DNA of 6,758 bases, from positions 1 through 6,758 of the forward strand of contig DJWG01000055.1 of assembly GCA_002440945.1 (NCBI GenBank), given 5' to 3'. Of this stretch, positions 1 to 6,588 are shown piece after piece (the first letter of the stretch is position 1; each line of letters opens with the position of its first letter). The stretch comes from Rhodobacteraceae bacterium UBA6236 (lineage in GTDB: Bacteria; Pseudomonadota; Alphaproteobacteria; Rhodobacterales; Rhodobacteraceae). The notes below the pieces were generated by a model. That model made no database searches, was not told where the DNA came from, and saw only the letters and a program-made list of their open reading frames with translations. The position numbers and the translations under genes were made by a program.

Positions 1-25
1 TGTAGATGCGGTTCAGGACGACCAT
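1..25 (-). CDS. Cob(I)yrinic acid a,c-diamide / cob(I)alamin adenosyltransferase, PduO type (5' end only)
   Basis: Only the first eight codons are in the window, reading MVVLNRIY on the minus strand; the gene runs off the left edge. This is the usual N-terminus of PduO-type ATP:corrinoid adenosyltransferases, which continue with a TRTGD-like ATP-binding stretch that would lie just outside. The family transfers the adenosyl group of ATP to cob(I)alamin or its precursor in the cytoplasm to make the adenosyl form of B12. The ATG shares one base (25) with the TGA of the upstream twin-transmembrane gene (TGATG), so translation is probably coupled. The identification rests on eight residues plus the neighbouring gene, which I recall next to this enzyme in Rhodobacterales. 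Confidence 0.72.
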
Positions 26-228
26 CAGCCATGCCTCCGAAGGGTGACGAACGCCAGGATCAGCGCCACGGCGATGGCCTGCGCGATGATCCGGTACCGC
101 ATCATGCGGTTGGCGTGCTTGCGGTTGAACGCGCCGCCCTTGGCAAAACCGCCGATGCCGATCATCAGGATGACCACCACCGCAAGGCAGGCCAGGGCCA
201 CTATCAGGAACAGAGGATCGCGGGTCAT
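25..228 (-). CDS. Twin-transmembrane protein, HIG1-domain-like (67 aa)
   Basis: A 67-residue membrane protein with two hydrophobic segments, about residues 6-28 and 47-63, joined by a basic loop (K30, R36, K37, H38, R41, R44, R46). The positive-inside rule would place the loop in the cytoplasm and both ends outside. At the start of the second segment is RYRIIAQ (residues 44-50), which matches the (R/H)XRX3Q core of the HIG1 motif; the preceding Q/I position is Asn here. Mitochondrial HIG1 proteins associate with cytochrome c oxidase and respiratory supercomplexes. Whether this bacterial protein does so is inference. The start is supported by a good Shine-Dalgarno sequence (GAAAGGA on the minus strand, 234-240). 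The stop overlaps the start of the adenosyltransferase gene, and the dehydrogenase stop lies 61 bp upstream, so the three may be co-transcribed. Confidence 0.85.
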   Translation of the reverse strand: MTRDPLFLIVALACLAVVVILMIGIGGFAKGGAFNRKHANRMMRYRIIAQAIAVALILAFVTLRRHG

Positions 229-289
229 GCTGGTCCTTTCGCGCGTGTCCGCCCTTCTTACAGCCCGCGCAGGAAAGGCGCCATCCTCT

Positions 290-1117
290 TCAGGTTCGCG
301 CGGTAATCCGGTCGATCAGCGTCGTGGGCAGCAACCGGCGCATGAAGGCGGTGAAATAGGCGGGTGTCGTCACATAATAACGCGGCCGGGGCTTGCGCGC
401 ATCCAGGGCGCGGATCAGCTTTTCGGTGACGGCCGAGGCCGGAAGCTCGAACGGATCGGGCCCGCGGCTTTCGTAAAGCCGTTTGAGCAGCGTCGCTTCG
501 TACTCGGCCCGCCGGGGGCTTTGCCGCCAGTCGATCCAGCGTTCGAAATGCGGGATCGAATTCACGCGGATTTTCGAGGTGACAGGGCCGGGGATCATCA
601 GCACCACCCGGATCGGCGTGTCGCGCATTTCCAGGCGCAGGACGTCGGTCAGCCCCTCCATTGCGAATTTGGTGGCGACGTAGGCGCCGCGCCAGCGAAT
701 GCCGACCAGCCCCAGCACCGACGAACAATTGACGATGGTGCCGCGGCCTTGCGCGCGCATGGCGGGGATCACCCGGCGCGTCAGGTCGTGAACGCCGAAG
801 AGGTTGGTTTCGAAGATCTCGCGCAGCGCGCCGCGGGGCAGGTCTTCCGTCGCGCCCGGGCAGCCGAAGGCGCCGTTGTTGAAGAGCGCATCAAGCGTCC
901 CGCCGGTGCGGCGCAGGGTTTCCGCCACGGCGGCCTCGATGCTGGCTTCATCGGCATAATCCAGAGGGAAGCTTTCCAGCCCCTCGCCGCGCAGGCGTTC
1001 GCAGTCGGCTTCGGACCGGCAGGTGGCAAAGACCCGCCAGCCGGCGCGTGTGAGCCCGTGGGCGGCGTCGTATCCGATGCCGGAGGAACATCCGGTGACA
1101 AGAATCGTGCGCGTCAT
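290..1117 (-). CDS. SDR-family NADP-dependent oxidoreductase, YbbO-like (275 aa)
   Basis: A classical short-chain dehydrogenase/reductase of the usual size, acting in the cytoplasm. Visible motifs are the Rossmann nucleotide-binding TGCSSGIG (residues 8-15), NNGAFG (80-85, a variant of NNAG), Asn105, Ser132/133, catalytic Tyr146 and Lys150 in YVATK, and PGP (176-178) after the active site. The second strand ends ATCR (31-34), with Arg where NAD-specific members carry Asp, which favours NADP(H). The overall course, including a KPRPRY segment and an RRLLP motif near the C-terminus, resembles E. coli YbbO, an NADP-dependent aldehyde reductase; this comparison is from memory. The substrate here is unknown. 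The ATG at 1117 was chosen because the Rossmann motif begins seven residues later and a weak GTGGA lies six bases upstream. An in-frame ATG at 1195 would add 26 residues of non-family sequence across an inverted repeat. The gene diverges from parC. Confidence 0.9.
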   Translation of the reverse strand: MTRTILVTGCSSGIGYDAAHGLTRAGWRVFATCRSEADCERLRGEGLESFPLDYADEASIEAAVAETLRRTGGTLDALFNNGAFGCPGATEDLPRGALREIFETNLFGVHDLTRRVIPAMRAQGRGTIVNCSSVLGLVGIRWRGAYVATKFAMEGLTDVLRLEMRDTPIRVVLMIPGPVTSKIRVNSIPHFERWIDWRQSPRRAEYEATLLKRLYESRGPDPFELPASAVTEKLIRALDARKPRPRYYVTTPAYFTAFMRRLLPTTLIDRITART

Positions 1118-1147
1118 CTGAAATCCACTTTGCGCCCTTGGGGCCAA

Positions 1148-1184
1148 TCCAAACCGTTCCCCGAAACGGCTAAGGCGGTTTGGA
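1148..1184. repeat. Perfect 9-bp inverted repeat in the SDR/parC divergent gap
   Basis: TCCAAACCG (1148-1156) and CGGTTTGGA (1176-1184) are exact reverse complements separated by 19 bases. A second, competing pair lies partly inside: CCGTT (1154-1158) and AACGG (1165-1169) around a six-base loop. There is no T-run after it on either strand, so it does not look like a terminator. Its place in the only gap between two divergent genes suggests a two-half-site operator or a 5' leader structure. No -35/-10 pair could be assigned convincingly for either gene. Confidence 0.55.
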
Positions 1185-1253
1185 GCGTTTCGCAACCTTC
1201 GCCCAAGGGATTTCCGGCTGGACCGCGAGGGGGCGAGCCTCTAAACCCCGGCC

Positions 1254-3503
1254 ATGACCGATACGCCCGACGATGTGCCCGACGACCTGCCGGAAACCGG
1301 CCTGACCACGTCCGAACCGCTGAGCCGCGCCATCGGCGAGCGGTATCTGACCTATGCGCTGTCAACCATCATGCACCGGGCGCTGCCCGATGCGCGCGAC
1401 GGGCTGAAGCCGGTGCATCGGCGCATCCTTTACGCGATGCGGGAACTTCGGCTGTCACCCACGGGCGGCTTCCGCAAATCGGCCAAGATCGTCGGCGACG
1501 TGATGGGGAACTACCACCCGCATGGCGACAGCGCGATCTATGACGCGATGGCGCGTCTGGCGCAGGATTTCGTGATCCGCTACCCGCTGGTCGATGGTCA
1601 GGGGAACTTCGGCAACATCGACGGCGACAGCCCGGCCGCCAGCCGTTACACCGAAGCGCGGATGACCGCCGCCGCCGAAACCCTGCTTGAAGGGCTGGCC
1701 GAGGACGCGGTCGAGATGCGCCCGAACTACGACGGGACGCTTCAGGAGCCGGTCGTGTTGCCTGCCGCCATCCCGAACCTGCTGGCCAATGGCGCCAGCG
1801 GCATCGCGGTGGGCATGGCCACCAACATTCCGCCCCACAACCTGCATGAACTGATCGACGCCTGCCAACACCTGATCCGCCACCCCGAGGCGACGGCTTC
1901 GGACCTGATGGCCTTCGTGCCCGGCCCCGATTTCCCGACGGGCGGTGTGCTGGTCGAGCCGCGTGAAAACATCCTGGACGCCTACCGCACCGGCCGGGGC
2001 GCCTTCCGCCTGCGCGCCCGTTGGCAGGCAGAGGATCTGGGTCGCGGCACCTGGCAGATCGTCGTGACCGAGATCCCCTATCAGGTGCAGAAGTCGAAGC
2101 TGATCGAACGCCTGGCCGAGCTGATCCAGCTGAAGAAGGTGCCGGCGCTTGCGGATGTGCGCGACGAATCGGCCGAAGACGTGCGGATCGTGCTGGAGCC
2201 GCGGTCGCGCACCGTGGACCCGGACATGCTGATGGGGATGCTGTTTCGCAATTCCGAACTGGAAACCCGGTTCAGCCTCAACATGAACGTGCTGATCGAC
2301 GGGCGGGTGCCGAAGGTCTGTTCGCTGCCCGAAGTGCTGCGCGCTTTCCTTGATCATCGCCGCGACGTGCTTTTGCGCCGCAGCCAGCATCGGATCGGCA
2401 AGATCGACGCCCGCCTTGAGGTTCTTGAAGGCTACATCATCGCCTATCTGAACCTTGACCGGGTGATCGAGATCATCCGCTACGAAGACGAACCGAAGGC
2501 CAAGCTGATCGAGGAATTCGATCTCACCGATGTGCAGGCCGAGGCGATCCTGAACATGCGCCTGCGCAACCTGCGCAAGCTTGAAGAAATGGAGCTGCGC
2601 CGCGAACGCGACGACCTGATCAAGGAACGCGCCGGGCTTGAGGATCTGCTGGGCAGCGAGGCGCTGCAATGGAAGGCGATCGGCAAGGAACTGGCCGAGG
2701 TCCAGAAGAAGTTCGGCAAGGGCACCGAATTCGGCAAGCGCCGCACCGATTTCGCCGATGCGGTCGAAGTGGCCGAAGTGCCGATCGAGGCGATGATCGA
2801 CCGCGAACCGATCACCGTGATCCTGTCGAAGATGGGCTGGGTCCGGGCGATGAAGGGGCATCAGCCGCTGGACGCCGAGGTGAAATTCAAGGACGGGGAT
2901 ACGGGGCGGTTCGTCCTGCATGCCGAAACGACCGACCGCATCCTGATCGCCGGGGCGAATGGCCGGTTCTACACCGTGCTGGGCGCCAACCTGCCCGGTG
3001 GGCGCGGCATGGGCGAACCGATCCGGCTGATGGTGGATCTGCCCAACGATGCCGACATCACCGACTTGCTGATCTACCGCCCGGGCGAGAAATACCTTGT
3101 CGCTTCGTCCGAAGGCGACGGGTTTGTCGTGTCGTCGGATGAGATGCTGGCGCAGACCAAGGCCGGCAAGCAGGTCATGAACCTTGGCGCCGGCGCGGTG
3201 GCGGCGGTGGTGCGCAAGATCGCGGGCGATCATGTCGCGGTGGTGGGTGAAAACCGCAAGGTTCTGGTTTTCCCGCTGGAAGAGCTGCCGGAAATGGCGC
3301 GCGGCAAAGGGGTCCGGCTGCAACGCTACAAGGACGGTGGGTTGTCGGATGCGACGACCTTCACCCTTGCCAATGGCCTGTCCTGGAAGGATCCTGCCGG
3401 ACGCACCCGGACGGAAACCGATCTTGGCGAATGGCTGGGCAAGCGTGCGACCGCAGGCCGGATGGCACCGCGCGGCTTCCCGCGGGACAACAAGTTCAAC
3501 TGA
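1254..3503 (+). CDS. parC: DNA topoisomerase IV subunit A (ParC)
   Basis: The DNA-breakage subunit of topoisomerase IV, which acts with ParE to decatenate daughter chromosomes. At 749 residues it is near the usual ParC length and shorter than a typical alphaproteobacterial GyrA. The breakage-reunion domain starts at [18 protein letters not shown] (29-46). The quinolone-resistance region is [11 protein letters not shown] (87-97), with Ser93 and Asp97 at the E. coli ParC Ser80 and Glu84 positions, so the wild-type serine is present. The catalytic Arg131-Tyr132 is in [24 protein letters not shown] (183-196) is the conserved core segment. A coiled-coil stretch follows (about 380-490). The C-terminal pinwheel (about 510-735) carries only degenerate box-like motifs (GGRGMG 582-587, ARGKGVRL 682-689) and no canonical GyrA box, which supports ParC over GyrA. 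No strong Shine-Dalgarno precedes the ATG. That start gives a short acidic leader before the conserved core. It converges with the DUF533 gene nine bases downstream. Confidence 0.96.
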   Translation: MTDTPDDVPDDLPETGLTTSEPLSRAIGERYLTYALSTIMHRALPDARDGLKPVHRRILYAMRELRLSPTGGFRKSAKIVGDVMGNYHPHGDSAIYDAMARLAQDFVIRYPLVDGQGNFGNIDGDSPAASRYTEARMTAAAETLLEGLAEDAVEMRPNYDGTLQEPVVLPAAIPNLLANGASGIAVGMATNIPPHNLHELIDACQHLIRHPEATASDLMAFVPGPDFPTGGVLVEPRENILDAYRTGRGAFRLRARWQAEDLGRGTWQIVVTEIPYQVQKSKLIERLAELIQLKKVPALADVRDESAEDVRIVLEPRSRTVDPDMLMGMLFRNSELETRFSLNMNVLIDGRVPKVCSLPEVLRAFLDHRRDVLLRRSQHRIGKIDARLEVLEGYIIAYLNLDRVIEIIRYEDEPKAKLIEEFDLTDVQAEAILNMRLRNLRKLEEMELRRERDDLIKERAGLEDLLGSEALQWKAIGKELAEVQKKFGKGTEFGKRRTDFADAVEVAEVPIEAMIDREPITVILSKMGWVRAMKGHQPLDAEVKFKDGDTGRFVLHAETTDRILIAGANGRFYTVLGANLPGGRGMGEPIRLMVDLPNDADITDLLIYRPGEKYLVASSEGDGFVVSSDEMLAQTKAGKQVMNLGAGAVAAVVRKIAGDHVAVVGENRKVLVFPLEELPEMARGKGVRLQRYKDGGLSDATTFTLANGLSWKDPAGRTRTETDLGEWLGKRATAGRMAPRGFPRDNKFN

Positions 3504-3515
3504 GGGCGCGCCTCA
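3501..3515. repeat. Short inverted repeat made of two convergent stop codons
   Basis: TGAGG (3501-3505) and CCTCA (3511-3515) are reverse complements around GCGCG. The outer TGA and TCA are the stop codons of parC (plus) and the DUF533 gene (minus). With five base pairs, a GC loop and no T-run, it is a weak terminator candidate for either direction. Confidence 0.35.
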
Positions 3516-4316
3516 AAGCGTCGCCGAGGAACCGGGGCGTTTCGGGGCTGCCGCAGCGATTTCCGCGGTTTCCTCGGGACTGAGACCCAGCGCCTCGGCA
3601 AGGCGGCGCAGGTGGTCGTGTTCGGCGAAATGGTCGGTGTTGATCGCCAGAAGCGAGGCGGCATAGACCTCGCGTTCCAGCCCCGGCGGGGTGGCTGCGG
3701 CAAGGGCGCGGGCGTCGACTTCGCCTTCCATCTCGCGGCGCACGAACTCGATCTCGGCATCGGTGGCGGCGGCGAGGTTGCCCATGATGATCCGCCGCTC
3801 CTCGGCGTCGATTTCGCCGTCGGACTTGGCGGCCTGGATCATCGCCCGCAAAAGAAGAGCTGCGACCGCTTCTTCGGACGCCGAGGCCGGGGCCGCCGCA
3901 GACCCCGCTTCGCCTTGGCGGAGCCGGTCGGCAAAGCCACCCGGCGCGGGCTCGGTCGGGGCGGCGGGGGTCTGCCAGGGGGAAGGGGCGGCGCCACCGT
4001 CGCCGGTGCCGAGCTTGCCCCAAAGATCATCGACCGGGGATGTGCCGGCATTCCGGCCATAAGGCACGCCCCGCCCCGGACGGCGATGCGCGAAATCATC
4101 GAACCGCTCGGTCTGGGGCGAAGCGGATTGGCCCGGCTGGCCCAACCCTTGGATCACCCGATCCAGCATCGACCCTTCGCGGGGACGCGAGATGCGGTCG
4201 AGCAACCCGCCCAGACCGTCATCCCGGCCTTTGGGGCTGCGGTTCATCGCATTGGTGATGCCCTTGTAGGCAATGACGCCAAGCGCCACGCGGGCGAGGG
4301 TCTGGATCAGGCTCAT
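3513..4316 (-). CDS. DUF533 / TerB-like protein, YebE family (267 aa)
   Basis: The N-terminus (residues 1-25) is a mildly hydrophobic helix, LIQTLARVALGVIAYKGI, that could contact the membrane. It is followed by a low-complexity Gly/Pro/Ala-rich linker (about 28-148). The C-terminal domain (about 149-258) is helical and TerB-like: LLLRAMIQAAKSDGEIDAEE (154-173) holds the acidic D-G-x-I-D-x-x-E cluster typical of this fold, and AINTDHFAEHDHLRRLAEAL (224-243) is the second hallmark. E. coli YebE has the same domain order and motifs, from memory. The family is often labelled tellurite-resistance TerB-like, but no function is established here and no other ter genes are present. The start is fixed by AGGAGA (4322-4327, minus strand) five bases before the ATG. 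A candidate EcfG-type stress promoter lies just upstream. Confidence 0.88.
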   Translation of the reverse strand: MSLIQTLARVALGVIAYKGITNAMNRSPKGRDDGLGGLLDRISRPREGSMLDRVIQGLGQPGQSASPQTERFDDFAHRRPGRGVPYGRNAGTSPVDDLWGKLGTGDGGAAPSPWQTPAAPTEPAPGGFADRLRQGEAGSAAAPASASEEAVAALLLRAMIQAAKSDGEIDAEERRIIMGNLAAATDAEIEFVRREMEGEVDARALAAATPPGLEREVYAASLLAINTDHFAEHDHLRRLAEALGLSPEETAEIAAAAPKRPGSSATL

Positions 4317-4347
4317 GGCAATCTCCTGTGGAATGAGTCGCAGCCCA

Positions 4348-4372
4348 AACGTGGGCCTCGGGGGAAGGTTCC
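4348..4372 (-). promoter_or_regulatory. Candidate EcfG (general stress) promoter of the DUF533 gene
   Basis: On the minus strand GGAAC (4372-4368) is followed after exactly 16 bases by CGTT (4351-4348). This matches the GGAAC-N16/17-CGTT consensus for the alphaproteobacterial EcfG/SigT sigma factors of the PhyR-NepR-EcfG stress response. Transcription would start near 4340, giving a leader of about 24 bases that includes the AGGAGA ribosome binding site. The spacing to the gene is what a real promoter would show. The -35 element lies inside a hairpin that has another possible explanation, and some Rhodobacterales may lack EcfG, so this is a candidate only. Confidence 0.5.
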
Positions 4373-4384
4373 CCGGGGCCTTTT
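4354..4384. terminator. Strong GC hairpin followed by TTTT, possible terminator between the P450 and DUF533 genes
   Basis: The left arm at 4354-4366 and the right arm at 4369-4380 pair over about 12 positions: GGCC with GGCC, then a G-rich run with TTCCCC, with one bulged G and one G-T wobble. The loop is AGGT if the innermost A-T pairs are left open. TTTT (4381-4384) follows on the plus strand. In the minus direction, the direction of both flanking genes, the tail is CACGTTT, a poor U-run. It may therefore end P450 transcripts weakly or stop plus-strand antisense transcription. It overlaps the candidate promoter. Confidence 0.4.
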
Positions 4385-4436
4385 CCGATGCGGGGCGGAT
4401 CAGGCGTAGCGGGGAAAAGCCCAGCCCCCGACGGCA

Positions 4437-5810
4437 TCACGCCGCAGAGATGCGAAGCCAGACGCCGCCTTCGGGGCGGAGCGTCAGGATCAGCACCGGC
4501 TTCGGATCGCGCCCGGGAACCAGATCGAAGCGGAAGCGCGCCAGCAGGGTCGAGAGGATGATCACCGCCTCTTGCAGCGCGAAGGAGGCGCCGATGCAGA
4601 TGCGCGGCCCGCCACCGAAGGGCAGGAAGGCGTAGCGGTGGATGTCACGCCCCGGCGCGAAACGGTCGGGGTCGAAACGGTCCGGGTCCGGCCAAAGCTG
4701 GTGGTGGCGGTGGAGCGCGTAGACCGGCAGCATCACGGTATCGCCCCGGCGGATCCGGCGCCCGCAAAGCATGTCTTCGGACTGCGCCGTGCGCGACAGG
4801 ATCGCGGCCGGGGGATAAAGCCGCAAGGTTTCGTCGATGATCTGCCGGACATAGGGCAGATGCGCGACATCCGCGCCGGTGGCGGCCCGCGCGCCGGTGC
4901 CGCTTCCCAGCACCGCCTGCGCCTCGGCCCGGGCGCGGGTTTGCACGTCCTGGTCGAAGGCGCAAAGGTAAAGCGCCCAGGAAAGGGTCAGCGCCGTGGT
5001 TTCGTGCCCGGCCACGATGAAGGTCAGAAGGTTGTCGCGCAGTTCTGCCGGGGACATGCGGCGCCCGGTTTCGGGGTCCGCGCCTTCCATCAGCAGATCG
5101 AGAAGATCCGGGACGGGGCGTGGCCCTGCCGCGCGGCGTTCGGCGATGGCATGGTCGGCCACCGATTTCATCTGCGCCAGAACCCGTGCCGAGCCCAGCC
5201 GCGACAGGCGCGGGACCCAGCCCGGCACGCCCAGCATGTCCAGAAGCGAAACCCTGGCCACCTGCGCGATGTAGCTGTCGATGGCGCCGTGAACCGCGTC
5301 ACGGGCAATGCGGCCACCGCCCGACAGGGTGACATCGGCGATGACCTCGAAGGTGGCCGTGACCATTTCGTCAAAGAGGTTCGCGGCCCGCCCTTCCGCC
5401 GCAGCGATCCGCGCCGCTGCACGTTCGGCGGCGGCGGTCATCACCGGGGCCAGCGCACTGACGGGCCGGGGCGCAAAGGCCGGGGCGGCGGCGCGGCGCT
5501 GCCAGTGCCAATGCGCGCCCTCGGCCACGAAAAGGCTTTCGCCGATCGCCGGGCCAAGCAGCAGCTTCGTCACGTCGGACTTCGGATAGTCCTCGACCTT
5601 GTCCTTCAGGATGCGGCGCAGGGCGTCCGGCTCCATCACCATGTGCCAGCGGATGCCGGTGCGGCCCGACACCATCGGCTGGCGCGTGGCGATTTCCGGC
5701 AGGATCTCAAGCAGGTTCCGGCGCGCGGCCCGCAGGGTTTGCAGAAGGCCCCATTTTTCGCGCACCAGCGGCACGCGCGGCGGATAGCGGTTCGGATCAG
5801 GGGCGGTCAT
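4437..5810 (-). CDS. Cytochrome P450 (457 aa)
   Basis: A complete, single-domain heme-thiolate monooxygenase. All diagnostic motifs are present in order: a helix-C WHWQR (101-105); the I-helix oxygen-activation motif AGHETT (267-272); the K-helix ExxR, E327-R330 in DETLRLYPP; the PERF-like DPDRFAPGR (380-388); and the heme loop FGGGPRICIG (398-407) with ligand Cys405. The rather eukaryote-like AGHETT and FGGGPRICIG forms are common in bacterial fatty-acid or terpenoid-oxidising P450s, but the substrate cannot be read from sequence. There is no fused reductase and no ferredoxin or reductase gene nearby, so electrons must come from elsewhere. No signal peptide or membrane anchor is seen, so it should be cytoplasmic. 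The start at 5810 is set by AAGGA (5817-5821, minus strand) six bases upstream. The open frame continues 115 codons further upstream, but that part is antisense to the lipoprotein gene and lacks P450 character. Confidence 0.95.
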   Translation of the reverse strand: MTAPDPNRYPPRVPLVREKWGLLQTLRAARRNLLEILPEIATRQPMVSGRTGIRWHMVMEPDALRRILKDKVEDYPKSDVTKLLLGPAIGESLFVAEGAHWHWQRRAAAPAFAPRPVSALAPVMTAAAERAAARIAAAEGRAANLFDEMVTATFEVIADVTLSGGGRIARDAVHGAIDSYIAQVARVSLLDMLGVPGWVPRLSRLGSARVLAQMKSVADHAIAERRAAGPRPVPDLLDLLMEGADPETGRRMSPAELRDNLLTFIVAGHETTALTLSWALYLCAFDQDVQTRARAEAQAVLGSGTGARAATGADVAHLPYVRQIIDETLRLYPPAAILSRTAQSEDMLCGRRIRRGDTVMLPVYALHRHHQLWPDPDRFDPDRFAPGRDIHRYAFLPFGGGPRICIGASFALQEAVIILSTLLARFRFDLVPGRDPKPVLILTLRPEGGVWLRISAA

Positions 5811-5848
5811 CGGCTGTCCTTGCGGCTGTCCAATGCGGCTGTCCTTGC
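5811..5848. repeat. Three short direct repeats carrying the P450 ribosome binding site
   Basis: CGGCTGTCC occurs at 5811-5819, 5823-5831 and 5836-5844 (periods of 12 and 13). The first and third copies share the longer CGGCTGTCCTTGC. On the minus strand these give GGACAGCCG three times, and the first and third copies each supply AAGGA; the first is the Shine-Dalgarno of the P450 gene and abuts its ATG. It looks like a small tandem duplication. Confidence 0.6.
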
Positions 5849-5853
5849 CACCG

Positions 5854-5882
5854 TTGCACGCAAAGCCGCGCTGGGCTATCCC
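5854..5882 (+). promoter_or_regulatory. Possible housekeeping promoter for the lipoprotein gene
   Basis: TTGCAC (5854-5859) and TATCCC (5877-5882) are separated by 17 bases, and a start near 5889 would leave about 20 bases before the ATG. Each hexamer matches the sigma-70 consensus at only three positions, so this is tentative. It is the best-spaced pair I found in this 99-bp divergent gap. Confidence 0.3.
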
Positions 5883-5909
5883 TTCGCCGTTCATATTCAG
5901 GGGATCTTC

Positions 5910-6554
5910 ATGTCCGTCTTTTCCCGCATTGCCGCCGTCGCAGCCGTGGTGATTCTGTCCGCCTGCGCGCGGGAGGATCTGTCGAAGCCCCAGGCCGACA
6001 TCGGCAACTTCCGCCTGGGCTACAACGTCGTCGTGGCCAAGAACGCACAGCCCGTCGGCCCCTCGCGCAAGGCGGAGCCGGCCGAATGGGAAAAGGCGAT
6101 CAAGGACGAAATCGCCAAGCGCACCGGCACCTATCAGGGCGACAAGCTTTACCACCTTGCGACCGGGGTCGATGCCTATGCGCTGGCGGTGCCCGGCATC
6201 CCGATCCTGCTTGCGCCGAAATCGGCGCTGGTCGTCACCGTCAACGTCTGGGACGACGCGGCCAAGGTGATGATCAACCCCGAACCCAAGCAGTTCACCA
6301 TCATCGAACAGCTGACCGACAAGTCCGTCGTCGGGTCGGGCCTGACCATGACCCGCGAAGAGCAGATGAAGGGTCTGGCCGAACAGGCGGCGCGGCGCAT
6401 CAACGCCTGGCTGGTCGAGAACAAGGTCTGGTTCACGCCCGAAGAAGTCGCCAAGCGCGCCGAGGGGAAGGCCGGGCGCAAGCTGGACGCCGCGGCCGCC
6501 CCGGCCACGCCCGCGCCGACGGCAAAACCCGCGGGAACCACGCCCGGCAAGTAA
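5910..6554 (+). CDS. Putative lipoprotein of unknown function (214 aa)
   Basis: The first 19 residues form a lipoprotein signal: a short Arg-containing n-region, a hydrophobic stretch (7-16) and the lipobox LSAC with Cys19 as the expected lipidated residue. Ala at +2 is not the inner-membrane retention Asp, so sorting to the outer membrane is expected. The mature part has a compact mixed core (about 30-175), including FRLGYNVVV (34-42), a predicted strand ALVVTVNVWDD (106-116) and an amphipathic helix (149-170). A flexible Ala/Pro/Thr/Lys tail follows (193-214). I recall similar unnamed lipoproteins in Rhodobacteraceae but recognise no characterised family. The ATG at 5910 was chosen because AGGGGA (5899-5904) lies five bases upstream and the signal peptide starts there; the frame is open much further upstream, antisense to the P450 gene, and that part is not protein-like. 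It diverges from the P450 gene and precedes tuf. Confidence 0.87.
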   Translation: MSVFSRIAAVAAVVILSACAREDLSKPQADIGNFRLGYNVVVAKNAQPVGPSRKAEPAEWEKAIKDEIAKRTGTYQGDKLYHLATGVDAYALAVPGIPILLAPKSALVVTVNVWDDAAKVMINPEPKQFTIIEQLTDKSVVGSGLTMTREEQMKGLAEQAARRINAWLVENKVWFTPEEVAKRAEGKAGRKLDAAAAPATPAPTAKPAGTTPGK

Positions 6555-6588
6555 CCCGGGCGGGCCGGCAGCCCCCTTGTTCTGCCGC

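Noticed and set aside
258..728. Alternative minus-strand frame over the 3' half of the SDR gene, as evidence for a frameshifted SDR end
   Set aside because: The 290-1117 frame keeps SDR character to its natural C-terminus (RRLLP and a short tail, as in YbbO), so no frameshift is needed.
1118..1195. N-terminal extension of the SDR to the ATG at 1195
   Set aside because: The extra 26 residues are not SDR-like and would place the nucleotide-binding motif unusually far from the N-terminus.
1118..1253. Sigma-70 promoters for parC and the SDR
   Set aside because: Several TTG-containing hexamers occur, but none has an acceptable -10 at 16-18 bases on either strand.
44..1543. 499-codon open frame on the plus strand across the SDR gene
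   Set aside because: It is antisense to the SDR and twin-membrane genes and then out of frame in parC; its composition is shadow-like and there is no recognisable domain.
1455..3323. 622-codon open frame antisense to parC
   Set aside because: Its translation is rich in His, Gln, Asp and Arg with no domain, which is typical of the opposite strand of a GC-rich gene; parC in the same stretch is unambiguous.
3513..4316. Tellurite resistance locus
   Set aside because: The protein is only TerB-like through its C-terminal domain, and no terZ, terC, terD or terE partner is nearby; the YebE/DUF533 family is the better fit.
3612..4409. Plus-strand open frame opposite the DUF533 gene
   Set aside because: It is Gly/Arg-rich shadow sequence with no domain; the minus-strand protein has clear family motifs.
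4572..5909. Upstream extension of the lipoprotein frame (plus strand, total 660 codons)
   Set aside because: It is antisense to the P450 gene; the signal peptide, lipobox and Shine-Dalgarno fix the start at 5910.
5811..6155. 115-codon N-terminal extension of the P450 frame
   Set aside because: It is antisense to the lipoprotein gene and crosses the short repeats; a good Shine-Dalgarno supports the start at 5810.
6555..6581. Rho-independent terminator right after the lipoprotein stop
   Set aside because: There are GC-rich runs and a possible GGGC/GCCC pairing, but the stem is only four bases and the tail CCTTGTT is not a proper T-run.
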